A DNA stretch of 64,000 bases. Origin: Alphaproteobacteria bacterium. GTDB lineage: Bacteria > Pseudomonadota > Alphaproteobacteria > Rhizobiales > Rhizobiaceae. The notes under the pieces are model-generated. The model worked only from the letters and a program-made list of their open reading frames with translations. It was not told the DNA's origin and made no database searches. Position numbers and translations under genes: made by a program. Below, piece by piece: positions 46,419 through 54,660 of the stretch. The stretch is taken from contig BOKV01000021.1 of the NCBI GenBank assembly GCA_016861165.1, positions 1-64,000 of the forward strand. The letters are read 5' to 3'. Within the stretch, counting starts at the first letter, position 1. Each line of letters starts with the position of its first letter.

Positions 46419-47823
46419 GCTGGTCCGCACCACGGCGTTCAAGCTGACGCTGGTCTATCTCGTCGTTTTCGCGGCCTTCGCGGCGTCCCTGCTCGGCTAT
46501 TTCGCCTGGAACACGCGCCGGCTGATCACCGAGCAGATCACCGAGACCGTGGATGCCGAGATCCGCGGGCTCGCCGAGCAGTACAATCAGGGCGGCATCC
46601 GCCGCCTGGTCCTCATCATCGAGCGCCGCTCGCGGCAACCGGGCTCGAGCCTCTATCTCGTCACCACGCCGACCGGCGAGGGGCTCGCCGGCAATGTCGG
46701 CTCGCTGGAGCCCGGCGTGCTCGACGCGGCCGGCTGGCGCGAGGCGGCCTACCGCCGCCACGAGGAGACCGCCGAGGCGGCCGAGCACGTGGCCTTGATG
46801 CGGGTCTTCGTCCTGCCCGGCGGCTTCCGCCTCCTGGTCGGTCGCGACATCATCGAGCGCGAGCGGGTGCGCGACGTCATCGCCCAGGCGGCGCGCTGGT
46901 CGATCGCGCTGGTGATCGTGCTCGGGCTCGCCGGGGGCTTCTTCGTGACCCGCCGCGTGCTCAAGCGCGTCGACGCCATGACCGACACCACGCAGACCAT
47001 CATGACGGGCGACCTCGGCGGCCGGCTGCCGGTCGCGGGGACCGGCGACGAGCTCGACCGCCTCGCCTCCCATCTCAACGCCATGCTGGCGCGCATCGAG
47101 ACGCTGATGCACGGGCTCAAGCAGGTGTCGGACAATATCGCGCACGACCTCAAGACGCCGCTGACGCGCCTGCGCAACCGCTGCGAGGCGGCATTGCGCA
47201 ACGCGCGGGGCGAGGCCGACTACCGCGCGGCGCTCGAGGCGACGATCGAGGAATCGGACGAGCTGATCCGCACCTTCAACGCCCTCCTGATGATCGCGCG
47301 CGCCGAATCCGGGCAGGCGCGCGAGAACATGGATACCGTGGACGCGGCCGAGATCGTGCAGGGGGTCGTCGAGCTCTACGAGCCCCTGGCCGAGGAGAAC
47401 GGCGTGACGCTCCGGGGCGAGACCCCGGCGCCGGCCCTGGTCCGGGGCAACCGCGAGCTGCTCAGCCAGGCGCTTGCGAATCTCATCGACAACGCGATCA
47501 AATACGCCAAGCCGCAGGCCCCGACCGAGGCGGCCCCCCGCGAGATCGTGGTGGCGACGCAAGGGGAGGCCGACCGCGTCCTTCTCTCGGTCGCGGACCG
47601 CGGTCCCGGCATCCCCGAAGCCGATCGCGGGCGCGTGGTGGAGCGCTTCTTCCGGCTCGAGCAGAGCCGGTCCGAGCCCGGATCGGGCCTCGGCCTGAGC
47701 CTCGTCTCCGCGGTCGCGCGGCTGCACGGGGGAGAGCTCGGGTTCGAGGACAACCGCCCCGGGCTCAAGGCCGTGCTTGCATTGCCGCGGGCGACCAGCC
47801 CGGATCGGGAAAGGACCGGTTAG
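46402..47823 (+). CDS. Membrane sensor histidine kinase
   Basis: This 473-residue kinase starts at a GTG (VTALGKLVRTTAFKLTLVYL) 17 bases inside the response regulator gene. Two membrane helices flank a periplasmic sensor of about 130 residues. HAMP runs from about 195 to 245 (TRRVLKRVDAMTDTTQTIMT). The H-box is NIAHDLKTPLTRLRNR with His248. N-box LANLIDNAIKYAK, ADRGPGIPE and GSGLGLSLVSAVARLHGG complete the ATPase domain. It partners the regulator above. The stimulus is probably envelope stress in view of degP, but that is inference. Confidence 0.9.
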   Translation: MTALGKLVRTTAFKLTLVYLVVFAAFAASLLGYFAWNTRRLITEQITETVDAEIRGLAEQYNQGGIRRLVLIIERRSRQPGSSLYLVTTPTGEGLAGNVGSLEPGVLDAAGWREAAYRRHEETAEAAEHVALMRVFVLPGGFRLLVGRDIIERERVRDVIAQAARWSIALVIVLGLAGGFFVTRRVLKRVDAMTDTTQTIMTGDLGGRLPVAGTGDELDRLASHLNAMLARIETLMHGLKQVSDNIAHDLKTPLTRLRNRCEAALRNARGEADYRAALEATIEESDELIRTFNALLMIARAESGQARENMDTVDAAEIVQGVVELYEPLAEENGVTLRGETPAPALVRGNRELLSQALANLIDNAIKYAKPQAPTEAAPREIVVATQGEADRVLLSVADRGPGIPEADRGRVVERFFRLEQSRSEPGSGLGLSLVSAVARLHGGELGFEDNRPGLKAVLALPRATSPDRERTG

Positions 47824-47826
47824 CGA

Positions 47827-50784
47827 TTGTCGAAGCGAGCGAGCACGACAGGGCCTGCCGAGCGCTCGCTGGCGTCTCGGATCGCCACCGCGCCGCAGCT
47901 GGTCGACGCCGCGGCTGCGCGGGCGCGCGTCGCGGACTGGCTCGCCCAGCAGCGGGAGACCCGTGCCGGGGCAGCGCTCGCCGCTCTGTTCGCGCGCGTT
48001 CCACGGGCCGAGAGCCTGATCGCGGCGATCGCGGAGCATTCCCCGTACCTGCGCGAGCTCGCCTTCGCGGACCCGGAGCGCCTCCTCGCCCTGCTCGAGG
48101 CCGCGCCGGAGGACCGCCAGGCGCAGCTGCTCGCCGAGGTCGCCGAGGCGGTTCCGCGCGCCGTGAGCGAGGCGGACGCGATGCGGCTCCTTCGGCGGAA
48201 GAAGGCGGAAGCCGCGCTCCTGAGCGCGCTCTCCGACATCGGCGGCGTGTGGCCCGTCATGCAGGTGACGCGGGCGCTCACGGAATTCGCCGACGCCGCC
48301 GTGGCCGCGGCGGTCCGCTTCCTGCTCGCCGGCGCGGCCGCGCAGGGCAAGCTGCGCCCGGCCGACGCCGCGCGCCCCGAGCAGGGCTCGGCCTATGTCG
48401 TGCTCGCCATGGGCAAGATGGGAGCCTTCGAGCTCAACTACTCGAGCGACATCGATCTCATCGTGCTGTTCGACGCCGAGGCCGCGCCGCTCGCGCCCGA
48501 CGTCGAGCCGGCGGCGCTCTACATCCGCCTGACGCGCGCGCTGGTCAGGCTGCTGCAGGAACGGACCGCCGAGGGCTATGTCTTCCGCGTCGACCTGCGG
48601 CTTCGCCCCGACCCGGCTTCGACCCAGATCGCGGTCTCGCTCGCGGCCGCGCTCTCCTATTACGAGAGCATCGGGCAGAACTGGGAGCGTGCCGCGCTCA
48701 TCAAGGCGCGCCCCTGCGGCGGCGACCTCGCGCTCGGCCAAGCCTTCCTGAAGGAGGTGGCTCCCTTCGTCTGGCGCAAGTACCTGGACTATGCGGCGGT
48801 CGGCGACATCCGCGACATGAAGCGCCAGATCCACGCCTACAAGGGCCACGACGAGATCGCCATCGAGGGTCACAACATCAAGCTCGGCCGCGGCGGCATC
48901 CGCGAGATCGAGTTCTTCGCCCAGACCCAGCAGCTCATCGCCGGCGGCCGCGTGCCGGCGCTGCGCCCAAGCCGCACCATCGACGCCCTGGCCGCGCTCG
49001 AGGCGGAGGGCTGGATCGATGCGCGCACGCGCGACGATCTCGCCGACGCCTACTGGTATCTGCGTGCCGTCGAGCACCGCATCCAGATGGTTGCCGACGA
49101 GCAGAGCCACACCTTGCCGGAGGATCGCGACGGGCTGACCCGCATCGCGCTGATGATGGGCGAGCCCAACGCCCGCTCTTTCGCGGCGCGGCTGACCGGC
49201 GTGCTCAAGTCGGTCGAGCGGCGCTATGCCGGCCTGTTCGAGGCCTCGCCCGAACTGACCGCCGGCGGCAACCTCGTCTTCACCGGCGACGATGACGACC
49301 CGGCCACCGTCGAGACCCTGTCGGCGATGGGCTTCGCCCGGCCGTCGGAAGTGATCAAGACGGTGCGCGGCTGGCATTTTGGCCGCTTTCCCGCGGTGCG
49401 CACGGCGCAGGCGCGCGAACTGCTGACCGAGCTCACCCCCGGCCTGCTGCAGGCGGTCGCCGACACCGGCGAGGCCGATGCCACGCTGTTCGCATTCGAC
49501 CGTTTCCTGTCGGGGCTGCCGGCCGGCATCCAGCTCTTCTCGCTGCTCAATTCCAACCCCGGCCTGATGCGCCTGATGGTGCGCATCCTTGGCTCGGCCC
49601 CGCGTCTGGCCGAGATCGTCACGCGCCGTCCGCATGTCTTCGACGGGCTGCTCGATCCGTCGCTTGCCAGCACCGTGCCGGGCAGGCGCGTGCTTAGCGA
49701 GCGCCTTGCCGCCGCGCTGGCGCGCGCTCCCGACTACGAGGGTCGCCTCGATGCGGCGCGCATCTTCGTCAACGAGCAGAAATTCGCCATCGGCGCCGCC
49801 CTGATCAACCGCACCATCCCCCCGGCCGCCGCCGGCCGCGCCTTCTCCGACCTCGCCGACGTGATGATCGGCGCGATGATCGACGCCGTCTGGGAGCAGT
49901 TCGCTGTCCGCCACGGCCGCGTCGATGGCGGTCAGGTTGCCGTCCTCGGCATGGGCCGGCTCGGCAGCCGCGAACTGACCTTCGGCTCCGATCTCGACCT
50001 GATCCTGCTCTACGACCACGCTCCCGACGCGGAGTTCTCCGACGGCCCCAAACCGCTCGCCGTCTCGCAATATTTCATGCGGCTTGGCCAGCGGCTGATC
50101 GCGGCGATGAGTGCTCCGACGGCCGAGGGCGTGATCTACGAGCTCGACTTCCGCTTGCGCCCGTCGGGCAATGCCGGGCCGCTCGCCACCCATTTCGATG
50201 CGTTCGTCAAATATCAGGGCAGCGAGGCCTGGACGTGGGAACGCCAGGCGCTGACCAGGGCGCGGCCGCTCGCCGGCTCGCCCGCCCTGTGCGAGCGGGC
50301 GGAGCAGGCGATCCGCGACGTGCTGTCGACGCCGATCGAGCCGGCCAGGCTGCATAAGGACGTGTGCCAGATGCGCGCGCTGATCGACAAGGAGAAGGCG
50401 ACCGACAATCCCTTCGAGGTGAAGACCGCCAGGGGTGGCCTGATCGACGTCGAGTTCCTGGCGCAATGGGCGCTGCTGCGCGCCGGGCTGGCCAGCGGAT
50501 CGGAGCGTCCGACCTCGGTGGCCGCCATGCTGGTCGCCGCCGGGCCCGACCTCATCCCGCCCGACGATCGCGAGACGCTGTCGCGCGCCCTGAGCCTGTT
50601 CAACGACGTGCTGCAATTGCTGCGGCTGTGCATCGACGACGGCTTCGACCCGGCCACCGCGCCCAGGGGGCTGTCGCAGATGCTGTGCGAGCAGCTCGAC
50701 CTGCCCGACATCCGCACCGTCGACGGCCATCTCAGGCAGACGGAGACGGCCGTGCGCGCGGTTTTCGACCGGCTGTTGCGCTGA
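47827..50784 (+). CDS. glnE: Bifunctional glutamine synthetase adenylyltransferase/deadenylase
   Basis: This 985-residue enzyme adds and removes AMP on glutamine synthetase in response to PII and glutamine. Two nucleotidyltransferase domains are present: AYVVLAMGKMGAFELNYSSD IDLIVLF near residue 195 (deadenylase half) and VAVLGMGRLGSRELTFGSDL DLILLY near 705 (adenylylase half). FLRELAFADPERL-type and GREMEFFAQTQQ-like helices lie between (RGGIREIEFFAQTQQLIAGG). The start is TTG at 47827, three bases after the kinase stop. Codon style changes inside the gene near 49.2 kb (see findings). The length fits the family (about 980 in rhizobia). Confidence 0.95.
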   Translation: MSKRASTTGPAERSLASRIATAPQLVDAAAARARVADWLAQQRETRAGAALAALFARVPRAESLIAAIAEHSPYLRELAFADPERLLALLEAAPEDRQAQLLAEVAEAVPRAVSEADAMRLLRRKKAEAALLSALSDIGGVWPVMQVTRALTEFADAAVAAAVRFLLAGAAAQGKLRPADAARPEQGSAYVVLAMGKMGAFELNYSSDIDLIVLFDAEAAPLAPDVEPAALYIRLTRALVRLLQERTAEGYVFRVDLRLRPDPASTQIAVSLAAALSYYESIGQNWERAALIKARPCGGDLALGQAFLKEVAPFVWRKYLDYAAVGDIRDMKRQIHAYKGHDEIAIEGHNIKLGRGGIREIEFFAQTQQLIAGGRVPALRPSRTIDALAALEAEGWIDARTRDDLADAYWYLRAVEHRIQMVADEQSHTLPEDRDGLTRIALMMGEPNARSFAARLTGVLKSVERRYAGLFEASPELTAGGNLVFTGDDDDPATVETLSAMGFARPSEVIKTVRGWHFGRFPAVRTAQARELLTELTPGLLQAVADTGEADATLFAFDRFLSGLPAGIQLFSLLNSNPGLMRLMVRILGSAPRLAEIVTRRPHVFDGLLDPSLASTVPGRRVLSERLAAALARAPDYEGRLDAARIFVNEQKFAIGAALINRTIPPAAAGRAFSDLADVMIGAMIDAVWEQFAVRHGRVDGGQVAVLGMGRLGSRELTFGSDLDLILLYDHAPDAEFSDGPKPLAVSQYFMRLGQRLIAAMSAPTAEGVIYELDFRLRPSGNAGPLATHFDAFVKYQGSEAWTWERQALTRARPLAGSPALCERAEQAIRDVLSTPIEPARLHKDVCQMRALIDKEKATDNPFEVKTARGGLIDVEFLAQWALLRAGLASGSERPTSVAAMLVAAGPDLIPPDDRETLSRALSLFNDVLQLLRLCIDDGFDPATAPRGLSQMLCEQLDLPDIRTVDGHLRQTETAVRAVFDRLLR

Positions 50785-50794
50785 TCCCGGTTCT

Positions 50795-50825
50795 GGCGGC
50801 GCGCGCTGGGAAAACGCGCGCCGCC
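50795..50825 (+). terminator. Hairpin after glnE
   Basis: GGCGGCGCGCG, nine-base loop, CGCGCGCCGCC: an 11-bp perfect stem ten bases after the glnE stop. No T-run follows, so if it ends transcription it does so weakly or with Rho. The loop contains GGGAAAA. Confidence 0.55.
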
Positions 50826-50864
50826 GGGTCCCGCATCGGGGGTGACGATGCAAAGGAGACTGAC

Positions 50865-51422
50865 ATGAAGAGAAGTACCAAGCTCGTGCTCGCCACTCTG
50901 GCCGTCGTGGTCACCGCCGGCGGCGCCATCGCCGCTCAGGGCTACCGCACCTTCGCCGACGGCCGCCAGATGGGCCAGCGCCTGTTCAATGAGGCCGACG
51001 CCGACAAGGACGGCGCCGTTTCGCTCGACGAGATGCTGGCGGTCCTGACGGCCCGTTTCGACGAGGCCGACGCCAATGGTGACGGCAGTCTCGACAAGGC
51101 CGAGATCATCGGTGCCGTCGAAAGGAACTTCGAGCGCGCGCGGCGCCATTCCGGCCGCATCGCCGACGGTCTCGTCTACCGCCTCGACCTCGACGACAGC
51201 GGCGCGATCGCCCGCTCGGAGTTGGAAAACCGCGCCAGGAAGATGTTTGCGCTCGCCGACTTCAACGATGACGGCAAGGTTGAGCTGGCCGAGATCGGCC
51301 GCATGCATGGCGGCTGGGACCGGCGCCACCATGGTGGCCGCGACGGCCATCACGGCCGCTGGTGGCGGGGCGACCGCGGCCCGGCGATGATGGACGAACC
51401 GAAGCCGGACGAAGACCGGTAG
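50865..51422 (+). CDS. Exported EF-hand calcium-binding protein
   Basis: This 185-residue protein has a signal peptide (MKRSTKLVLATLAVVVTAGG AIAAQG). Four EF-hand loops follow: DADKDGAVSLDE, DANGDGSLDKAE, DLDDSGAIARSE and DFNDDGKVELAE, each with Asp/Asn and a terminal Glu suited to calcium. The tail is His/Gly/Arg-rich (RRHHGGRDGHHGRWWRGDRG). AAAGGAGACTGAC gives a strong start at 50865. It is probably periplasmic. It lies just after glnE, as in Mesorhizobium-like genomes. The function is unknown beyond calcium binding. Confidence 0.88.
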   Translation: MKRSTKLVLATLAVVVTAGGAIAAQGYRTFADGRQMGQRLFNEADADKDGAVSLDEMLAVLTARFDEADANGDGSLDKAEIIGAVERNFERARRHSGRIADGLVYRLDLDDSGAIARSELENRARKMFALADFNDDGKVELAEIGRMHGGWDRRHHGGRDGHHGRWWRGDRGPAMMDEPKPDEDR

Positions 51423-51435
51423 CCCCCGCCTTCGC

Positions 51436-51465
51436 CGCCCCGGAGTCCGCTCCGGCTCCGGGGCG
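51436..51465. terminator. Bidirectional terminator-like hairpin between convergent genes
   Basis: CGCCCCGGAG pairs with CTCCGGGGCG across a ten-base loop. It lies in the 51-base gap between the EF-hand gene and the oppositely oriented kinase gene, the usual place for a shared terminator. Confidence 0.55.
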
Positions 51466-51473
51466 TGCCGGGC

Positions 51474-53897
51474 TCAGCCGCGGCCGGCCGCCTTTCTGGC
51501 CGGCGGCCGCATGGTCTCGGCGACAAAGGCCTTCCCGGCCGGTCGCGCCGCCGCGCCGCGCTGCGCCAGCGGCAGGCGCAGCGACACGATGGTGCCGTGG
51601 CCCTGGCGCGAGCGGATGCGCATGGTGCCGCCATGCATCTCGGTCAGCGAGCGCGAGATGGCGAGCCCCAGCCCGGAGCCCTTGTGGCTCTTGGTGAACT
51701 GGTTCTGCACCTGCTCGAACGGGCGCCCGAGCTTCCTCAGATCGGCCGGCGAGATGCCGATGCCGCGATCCTCGATCGTGATGGTGACATTGTCGGCCAC
51801 GGCGCGCGCCCGCACCAGCACGCGCCCGCCGGGCTTGGAGAATTTGACCGCGTTGGACAGGAGGTTGATCAGGATCTGCTTGGTGGCGCGCCGGTCGGCC
51901 GCCAACGCGATGTCGTCGCCGGCCTGGGCGACGATCTCGATTCTCTGGTCCTGGGCCTGGAAGGAGACGATGCGTAGCGTCTCCTCCAGGATGGCGTTGA
52001 GGCTGAACGTCTCGTAGTCGAGGGTGAGGCGCCCGGCCTCGATCTTCGACATGTCGAGGATGTCGTTGATGACGTCGAGCAGATAGGAGCCGCTCTCGTG
52101 GATGTCGCGGCAGTACTCGTGGTACTTTTCTGAGCCAAGCGGCCCGAACATGGCGCCGCGCATGATCTCCGAAAAGCCGATGATGGCATTGAGCGGCGTC
52201 CTGAGCTCGTGGCTGATATTGGCGAGGAACTCCGACTTGGCCCGGTTGGCGGCCTCCGCCCGGTTGCGCTCGCTCGAATATTTCTCGGCCAGTTCGACGA
52301 GCTGGCGCGCCTGCACCTCCAGCGTCTGGCGCGATTTGCGCAGGTCGTCGATGGTGGCCATCAGCCGGCCCTCCGAATCGATCAGCTTCCTTTCGTGCGA
52401 CTTGATGGTGGTGATGTCGGTGCCGACCGAGACGAAGCCGCCGTCATTGGTGCGCCGTTCGTTGATCTGCAGCCAGCGCCCGTCGTCGAGCTGGGCCTCG
52501 ACGGTGCGCGCGCCCTCCTCGGCGCGGTCGGCCGAGACGCGCTGGTGCCTGACCGCCGGCATGCGCGCCGCCGCCATGATATCGGCGTAGCGCGCGCCGG
52601 GCTTCGCCATTTCGGGGTCGAGCCCGTGCAGCTGCTGGTATTTGGAGTTGCACATCACCAGCCGCTTGTCGGCGTCCCACAGGACGAAGGCCTCGAGCAG
52701 GCTCTCGATGGCGTCGCGCAGGCGCAGGTCGTTGCGCCGGCTCTGCTGCTTGAGCGCCTGCTCCTCGGTGATGTCGACGGCGATGCCGATCAGGTGCGGC
52801 CCGCCATGGGCGCTGTCGACGAGCTGGGCGCGCGCCCGCACCCACACCCAGTGGCCCTCGGCATGGCGCATGCGGAAGGCGTGGTCGATGTGGCTGCGCT
52901 TCTCGACCAGCACCGAATTGGCGAGCGCGTAGAGGTCGGCGTCCTCGGGCCTGACCAGCGCCGCCAGTTCGGCAAAGCCCATCCGTTCCTCGCGCGGCGC
53001 CATGCCGAGCATGCCGTACATGGACCGCGACCAGTAGATCTGGCCGCGCGCCAGGTCCCAGTCCCACAGGCCGCAGCGCCCGCGCGCCAGCGCCGTCTCG
53101 AACCGGTTCTCGACGAGGTCGCAGATCTCGTCGGCCTCCTGCGCCCGCGTCGACTGGGCGAAATAGGCATAGAGCACGACCAGCAGGATCGACGAGGTGC
53201 CGACGAACAGCGTGACGTTGAGCGACACCGCCTTCTGCCACTGGGCGAATATGGCGCCGAGCGGCTGGATGACGGTGACGCCGCCGAGCGCGCCCGCTTC
53301 GAGGATGCGATGGACGGCCAGCGCCTCGCCGCCCCCGGCCAGTTCGACCTGGCGCGTGTCGGCGCGCCGGCCGAAGGTGGTGAGCAGCATGGTGTCGCCG
53401 ATGACGGTGTCGAGGGCGGCGCCCGGCCGGGCCGCCTCGTGCGGCAGGCTGGCGACGATGCGGCCGTCGGCGCCGGTCACCACGATGCGCCGGTCGCGGG
53501 TCAGGTAGCGCGACGGCACCCAGTCGGCGAGCGCGTTCTGCAAAGCCATCGCCGTCCGCGCCTCATCGCGCGCGGCTTTGCCGGCGGCCTCGCCCGACAC
53601 GGGCCGGGAGAGCCGCTCGGCCAGCAGTTCGGCGATGAAGTTCAGTTCCGCTTCGGCCGAGCGGCGGATGTCGTCGGCCTGGGTGCTGAGCGACAGCCAT
53701 CGGGCGGTGGCGACGATCAGGAGGAAGATGACGATCAGCACCGGGATCAGCCGGCGCAGGAATTTTTCCGAGCTGATCAGGCGTTCATAGGCCGGATGGG
53801 AAAGGAGACGGGCATAGCCGGCCGCCCGCGCCCCGGCCGCCTTGCCCGCAAACAGGGATGCGCGGGATCGCACGCCCCGTGCGTCCGCATGCGCCAT
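51474..53897 (-). CDS. PAS-domain sensor histidine kinase, membrane bound
   Basis: This 807-residue kinase has an N-terminal helix (LRRLIPVLIVIFLLIVATAR near 47), an extracytoplasmic region, and a second helix near 235-255. Two or three PAS domains follow (GRCGLWDWDLARGQIYWSRS; LLEAFVLWDADKRLVMCNSK). A coiled coil leads to the H-box NISHELRTPLNAIIGFSEIM with His563 and a full HATPase (INLLSNAVKFSK, DRGIGISP, GSGLGLAISRSL). RGAMFGPLGSEKYHEYCRDI is typical of PleC/DivJ/PdhS-type kinases of this order. No regulator is encoded next to it. It is convergent with the EF-hand gene. Confidence 0.9.
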   Translation of the reverse strand: MAHADARGVRSRASLFAGKAAGARAAGYARLLSHPAYERLISSEKFLRRLIPVLIVIFLLIVATARWLSLSTQADDIRRSAEAELNFIAELLAERLSRPVSGEAAGKAARDEARTAMALQNALADWVPSRYLTRDRRIVVTGADGRIVASLPHEAARPGAALDTVIGDTMLLTTFGRRADTRQVELAGGGEALAVHRILEAGALGGVTVIQPLGAIFAQWQKAVSLNVTLFVGTSSILLVVLYAYFAQSTRAQEADEICDLVENRFETALARGRCGLWDWDLARGQIYWSRSMYGMLGMAPREERMGFAELAALVRPEDADLYALANSVLVEKRSHIDHAFRMRHAEGHWVWVRARAQLVDSAHGGPHLIGIAVDITEEQALKQQSRRNDLRLRDAIESLLEAFVLWDADKRLVMCNSKYQQLHGLDPEMAKPGARYADIMAAARMPAVRHQRVSADRAEEGARTVEAQLDDGRWLQINERRTNDGGFVSVGTDITTIKSHERKLIDSEGRLMATIDDLRKSRQTLEVQARQLVELAEKYSSERNRAEAANRAKSEFLANISHELRTPLNAIIGFSEIMRGAMFGPLGSEKYHEYCRDIHESGSYLLDVINDILDMSKIEAGRLTLDYETFSLNAILEETLRIVSFQAQDQRIEIVAQAGDDIALAADRRATKQILINLLSNAVKFSKPGGRVLVRARAVADNVTITIEDRGIGISPADLRKLGRPFEQVQNQFTKSHKGSGLGLAISRSLTEMHGGTMRIRSRQGHGTIVSLRLPLAQRGAAARPAGKAFVAETMRPPARKAAGRG

Positions 53898-53920
53898 CCT
53901 GGCCTCCTCGTCTGGACGGC

Positions 53921-53956
53921 TCCGCCCGGAAGGTTATCCACACCTTTCCGGGCGGA
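53921..53956. promoter_or_regulatory. Hairpin with perfect DnaA-box sequence upstream of the PAS kinase
   Basis: TCCGCCCGGAAGGT pairs with ACCTTTCCGGGCGGA (one-base bulge). Its loop region is TTATCCACA (53934-53942), identical to the DnaA-box consensus TTATNCACA. It lies 24 bases upstream of the kinase start. Control by DnaA or another regulator is speculative. Confidence 0.4.
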
Positions 53957-54159
53957 ATTGCGCCCGACCGTTCAACTTTTTGCCCGCTGGGGGTTGCGCC
54001 CGCGATCCGGCGACGCCGCACGACCGAATCAGTTCCATTTGAATCGGATGGGCAGGGCTTGGCAAGGGGGTGGAAGCGTGTCGGACGAGTGACGACGATA
54101 CGTCTACCTGGCAGATGCGCGCGCCTGCGCACCGCCCCAGTCAAGGTCGTTCAGCTGCC
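53957..54159. other. Intergenic region between PAS kinase and PIN gene
   Basis: About 200 bases with no supported gene; the composition drops toward the cassette at 54160. It may contain the left insertion border of the ATPase-PIN cassette. No direct repeat was identified. Confidence 0.4.
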
Positions 54160-54660
54160 TCAATTGCCAAACCAATGCTCTCTGTTCGAGCCACAAAGGT
54201 TTTCGACGAGTATCCCTTCATCGGCTAAGGTTCTGGCGTGATCGAGCCAATCACTGTCGGTTGCATTGACGACTGGCACCTTCTCGCGTCGCGCCAATGC
54301 CGCGAACTTGCGATCGCTCGGATCGAAGTCCTTATCGATCAGAGACTGCGGTAGGTCGACGTATTCGCCGTCCGGTCGCCGCGGTAGATGGACGCGTTGA
54401 ACGCGATTTGGTGCGCTGTTGAGCACTTCGCGGTAGAATCGGTCGCCAACGCCCGGCTGGCCTCTCGGGCTCAGGTGGCGCCGGTACTCTTGCTGGATCA
54501 GCCCCTCGAGATCGAGCAGAATCGTTCCTGCTCCCAACAGGCGACGCAGGAAGTCGACCGCCCTGATCCTGCACGAGATCGACGGCAGGCGCGCGTGATC
54601 GGGACCGGCAACGCCATTGGCAACGATCGGAACGTTGGTGTCGACGACATAGCGGTTCAT
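54160..54660 (-). CDS. PIN-like nuclease, partner of the AAA ATPase
   Basis: This 166-residue protein begins MNRYVVDTNVPIVANGVAGP: Asp7 and the DTN pattern are the first acidic site of a PIN ribonuclease fold. Further acids occur at LEGLIQQEYRRHL (Glu), KDFDPSDRKFAALA (Asp) and VNATDSDWLDH (Asp pair), the expected order for PIN proteins. It probably cleaves RNA. Its start overlaps the ATPase stop by four bases, so the two are co-translated. It is not an ordinary VapC because no small antitoxin is adjacent. The pairing with an OLD-like ATPase suggests a defence or abortive-infection module. Confidence 0.75.
   Translation of the reverse strand: MNRYVVDTNVPIVANGVAGPDHARLPSISCRIRAVDFLRRLLGAGTILLDLEGLIQQEYRRHLSPRGQPGVGDRFYREVLNSAPNRVQRVHLPRRPDGEYVDLPQSLIDKDFDPSDRKFAALARREKVPVVNATDSDWLDHARTLADEGILVENLCGSNREHWFGN

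Noticed and set aside
46354-50853. A 1499-codon open frame on the minus strand opposite the kinase and glnE genes
   Set aside because: It is antisense to two genes with complete catalytic motifs; its translation is Arg/Gln/His-rich without domains, as expected for the complement of GC-rich coding DNA.
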